Origin: Strigops habroptila
Lineage: Eukaryota > Chordata > Aves > Psittaciformes > Psittacidae
Direction of reading: 5' to 3'
Assembly (NCBI RefSeq): GCF_004027225.2
Contig: NC_044298.2
Coordinates: 372,001 to 436,000, forward strand
DNA length: 64,000 nt
Under the pieces are notes generated by a model. The model had not been told where the DNA came from. It saw only the letters and a list, made by a program, of their open reading frames with translations, and made no database searches. Below are positions 63,231 to 64,000 of this stretch, piece after piece (the stretch's first letter is position 1; each line of letters opens with the position of its first letter). Made by a program: the position numbers and the translations under genes.

Positions 63231-64000
63231 GTTGGCACCTCACTCTCTGTCCTGCTGCAGAATTGCTGTTTAAGCTCCGTTTGAGCCCAGGACCCCACCA
63301 GCCCTCCCTGTGCTTCGTGCTGGGTTGTTCCGTGGGCTCTAGCGCTGGGTGATGCCCTCCCTGCAGCCTCTCGGGCTGCTGCTTCAGCACGTTCCTGTGT
63401 GTTATCAGGCGGGGATGAGCTCCTAGAGCTCCATTCCCTCCTTGTGAGGGGCATGTGGGGCAGACGGGGGGTGTGAAGATGGGCCTGGCCGAGCTGCAGA
63501 TGAGCCACTCTTGAGGTACCTTCACGGTGCACCCTCCAGCGCAGCAGTGAATTCCCCACTCGGTTAAAACCCTCTTTTCAACCACCTTTTCCCACTGTTG
63601 AGCTCATGTAGAAGCTGCCAGTCTCATAAGCTGAGCCTGCCAGTGCTGCAGAGGACAGTCACCCCTCGCTCCTCCGAGGGACCCCTGCCCTTTAGAGGTG
63701 TATTTGTGCCACGGGAGGTGGGTGTGTTGGCAGCAGAACCTCAGGCACCTCCCTAGAGCTTGAATTGAGTGGCTCGGGAGGCCGAGGTTCTCCTGAGCAA
63801 GACTGAGAACACGAGTCGATGCTGTTTTCTGCGTGGGGCGGTGAGGTTATAACCTTCCCGCTGCCAGGTTTAAGGTCTGTAGCAGAGCAGAACTCGCCTC
63901 GATACCAGGGGAGGTGGTGGTTGGGGGGGCCGGGGCTCAGCCTCCATCCCCCTTCCCTTGTTCCAGAGCTGCTGTGACTCTGGTGGCTTCTCTTGTTCCA
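63231..64000 (+). other. PRCC: PRCC intron 4 up to window end
   Basis: Intron sequence with lower GC than the rest of the window. I see no match to the next expected PRCC exon (FKRLQGKRN-like) and no other feature. Confidence 0.6.

Overview
The window is vertebrate nuclear DNA and almost certainly from a bird. It carries at least nine CR1 LINE fragments with the typical avian 3' end, it is very GC-rich, its introns are short, and it holds many G/C homopolymers and minisatellites. All of this fits a gene-dense microchromosome. I cannot name the species. The gene set is that of the human 1q21-q23 neighbourhood HAPLN2-BCAN-NES-CRABP2-ISG20L2-METTL25B-MRPL24-HDGF-PRCC. There is one extra gene, a complete type I DNAJ (Hsp40) gene between NES and CRABP2.

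Layout. 0-13 kb: HAPLN2 (+) and BCAN (-) lie tail to tail. They encode a hyaluronan link protein and the lectican brevican, partners in the perineuronal/perinodal matrix of the brain. BCAN has both a secreted form and a GPI-anchored read-through form with its own poly(A) signal. 13-22 kb: intergenic DNA with two large minisatellites and a CR1. 22-28.2 kb: nestin (NES, +), four coding exons with an acidic tail. 28-33 kb: intergenic minisatellites. 33.1-36.9 kb: the DNAJ gene (+), behind a promoter with seven CCAAT boxes and a heat-shock-element-like site. 39-42.1 kb: CRABP2 (-). 45.1-46.3 kb: ISG20L2 (-), head to head with METTL25B (+, 46.4-49.2 kb). METTL25B meets MRPL24 (-, 49.3-50.9 kb) tail to tail with abutting poly(A) signals. 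51.4-56.3 kb: HDGF (-). 60.1 kb to the window end: the 5' part of PRCC (+).

Main points for a second look. (1) The DNAJ gene beside CRABP2 mirrors human 15q25, where DNAJA4 lies next to CRABP1. Link proteins, lecticans, intermediate filaments, ISG20 and HDGF relatives are also shared between the two blocks. This suggests a whole-genome-duplication paralogue kept here and absent from the human locus as I know it. (2) The first intron of METTL25B, next to the ISG20L2 promoter, is an array of CRE-type palindromes: seven intact and about ten CpG-decayed. (3) ZNF143/THAP11-type motifs are repeated upstream of MRPL24 and around the PRCC promoter. (4) HAPLN2 and BCAN keep the convergent order seen in the other three link-protein/lectican pairs, unlike human. 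(5) BCAN and METTL25B contain small coding-frame anomalies that look like assembly errors and should be checked before the proteins are used.

Exon borders were read by eye from GT/AG sites, phase and recalled vertebrate orthologues. No alignment or database search was run.
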